Shown here in pieces: positions 12,471 through 13,073 of a stretch of DNA of 13,073 nucleotides (positions within the stretch are counted from its first letter, which is position 1; each line of letters starts with the position of its first letter). Below the pieces are notes generated by a model. It saw only the letters and a list, made by a program, of their open reading frames with translations, had not been told where the DNA came from and ran no database searches. Position numbers and translations under genes: made by a program. This DNA is from Bacillota bacterium (GTDB taxonomy: Bacteria; Bacillota; Clostridia; Christensenellales; CAG-138): assembly GCA_023426265.1 (NCBI GenBank), contig JAFABA010000052.1, forward strand, positions 1-13,073, read 5' to 3'.

Positions 12471-13073
12471 TCAGCTGAACAGAATATCGTTCAGCACGGC
12501 TTCCAAGTGCTCCTGCCTGCCGCTCGGGACATCGAACCGCTCGATATCCTTCACGTAGTTGTACAGCGACGTGAGCGATTCCTTCCCCTCCACAATGCTG
12601 CGGCCCACCCCTTCGTTATAGGAAGAATACCGGTCGGCGACAAATGCGTCGATGCGGCCGTCCTCAATGAGCGATGCGGCTTTTTTAAGGCCCAGCGCGA
12701 ACGCGTCCATACCCGCGATGTACGCAAGCAGAATATCCTCAAACGTGTTGCTGGCGCGGCGGGCCTTGGCGTCGAAGTTCAGGCCGCCGTTTGTAAAGCC
12801 GCCGGCCTTAAGCACCTCGTACATGCACAGCGTGGTATCGTATATGTTTGTCGGGAACTGGTCCGTATCCCAACCCAGCAACAGATCGCCCTGGTTGGCG
12901 TCGATGGAGCCGAACACGCCGTTCACGCGGGCCATGCGCAGCTCATGCTGGAAGGTATGCCCGGCCAGCGTGGCATGGTTCGCTTCCACGTTCATGCGGA
13001 AATCCTTCATGAGATCGTACTTGCGCAAAAAGCTCACGCAGGTGGCCACGTCAAAATCATACTGGTGCTTGGT
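12471..13073 (-). CDS. xylA: Xylose isomerase, C-terminal part (5' end outside window)
   Basis: Converts D-xylose to D-xylulose in the cytoplasm, using two divalent metal ions. The 200 visible residues begin TKHQYDFDVAT and end with SGRQEHLEAVLNDILFS. The metal ligands are all present: Glu30 and His33 in NVEANHATLAGH, Asp58 in SIDANQGD, Asp69 and Asp71 in GWDTDQF, and Asp101 in GGLNFDAK, numbered from the window edge. Their spacing equals that of class II isomerases (E268, H271, D296, D307, D309, D339), so roughly 238 N-terminal residues are missing beyond the edge. The gene faces the DUF624 gene tail to tail and must have its own promoter outside the window. Its presence supports xylose as the product of the neighbouring uptake locus. 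Confidence 0.96.
   Translation of the reverse strand, partial: TKHQYDFDVATCVSFLRKYDLMKDFRMNVEANHATLAGHTFQHELRMARVNGVFGSIDANQGDLLLGWDTDQFPTNIYDTTLCMYEVLKAGGFTNGGLNFDAKARRASNTFEDILLAYIAGMDAFALGLKKAASLIEDGRIDAFVADRYSSYNEGVGRSIVEGKESLTSLYNYVKDIERFDVPSGRQEHLEAVLNDILFS

Overview
The window looks like a chromosomal segment of a Bacillota bacterium, most likely a fibre-degrading member of Clostridia. I base this on the AGGAGG-type ribosome binding sites, the frequent TTG and GTG starts, lipoproteins with a Gram-positive style lipobox, an MsmE-type sugar ABC transporter encoded without its own ATPase, a DUF624 protein, and a class II xylose isomerase. The species cannot be named from sequence alone.

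Left part (1-1481, minus strand): cheW is followed by a methyl-accepting chemotaxis protein that runs off the window, forming a small chemotaxis operon. Next comes about 800 bp without a recognisable gene. It is AT-rich, contains a 23-bp perfect inverted repeat bracketing 434 bp, an orphan terminator hairpin, and a structured leader that precedes a plus-strand lipoprotein (2328-3308). The lipoprotein has a Pro/Thr stalk and two tandem Ig-like domains. After its terminator there is a MITE-like intergenic repeat (3401-3574), then a minus-strand pair: an alpha/beta hydrolase (TTG start) and a VOC-family protein.

Right part (about 4870-13073): a xylan/xylo-oligosaccharide utilisation locus. A 610-bp divergent regulatory region carries a strong promoter (TTGCAC-18-TATAAT) and two copies of the palindrome GAAATCGATTTC, one lying just after the promoter. 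Then follow, on the plus strand, the solute-binding lipoprotein, two permeases, a GH43 beta-xylosidase, a LacI-family regulator with its own promoter and operator-like dyad, and a DUF624 membrane protein. The 3' part of xylA follows on the minus strand in convergent orientation.

Inferred working model: xylo-oligosaccharides are bound outside the cell, imported through the two-permease channel using an ATPase encoded elsewhere, hydrolysed in the cytoplasm to xylose by the GH43 enzyme, and the xylose is isomerised to xylulose by XylA. The LacI protein represses the locus until sugar is present. Novelty is modest. The parts least explained are the non-coding structures: the inverted-repeat island, the leader of the lipoprotein gene, the orphan terminator and two intergenic repeat elements.
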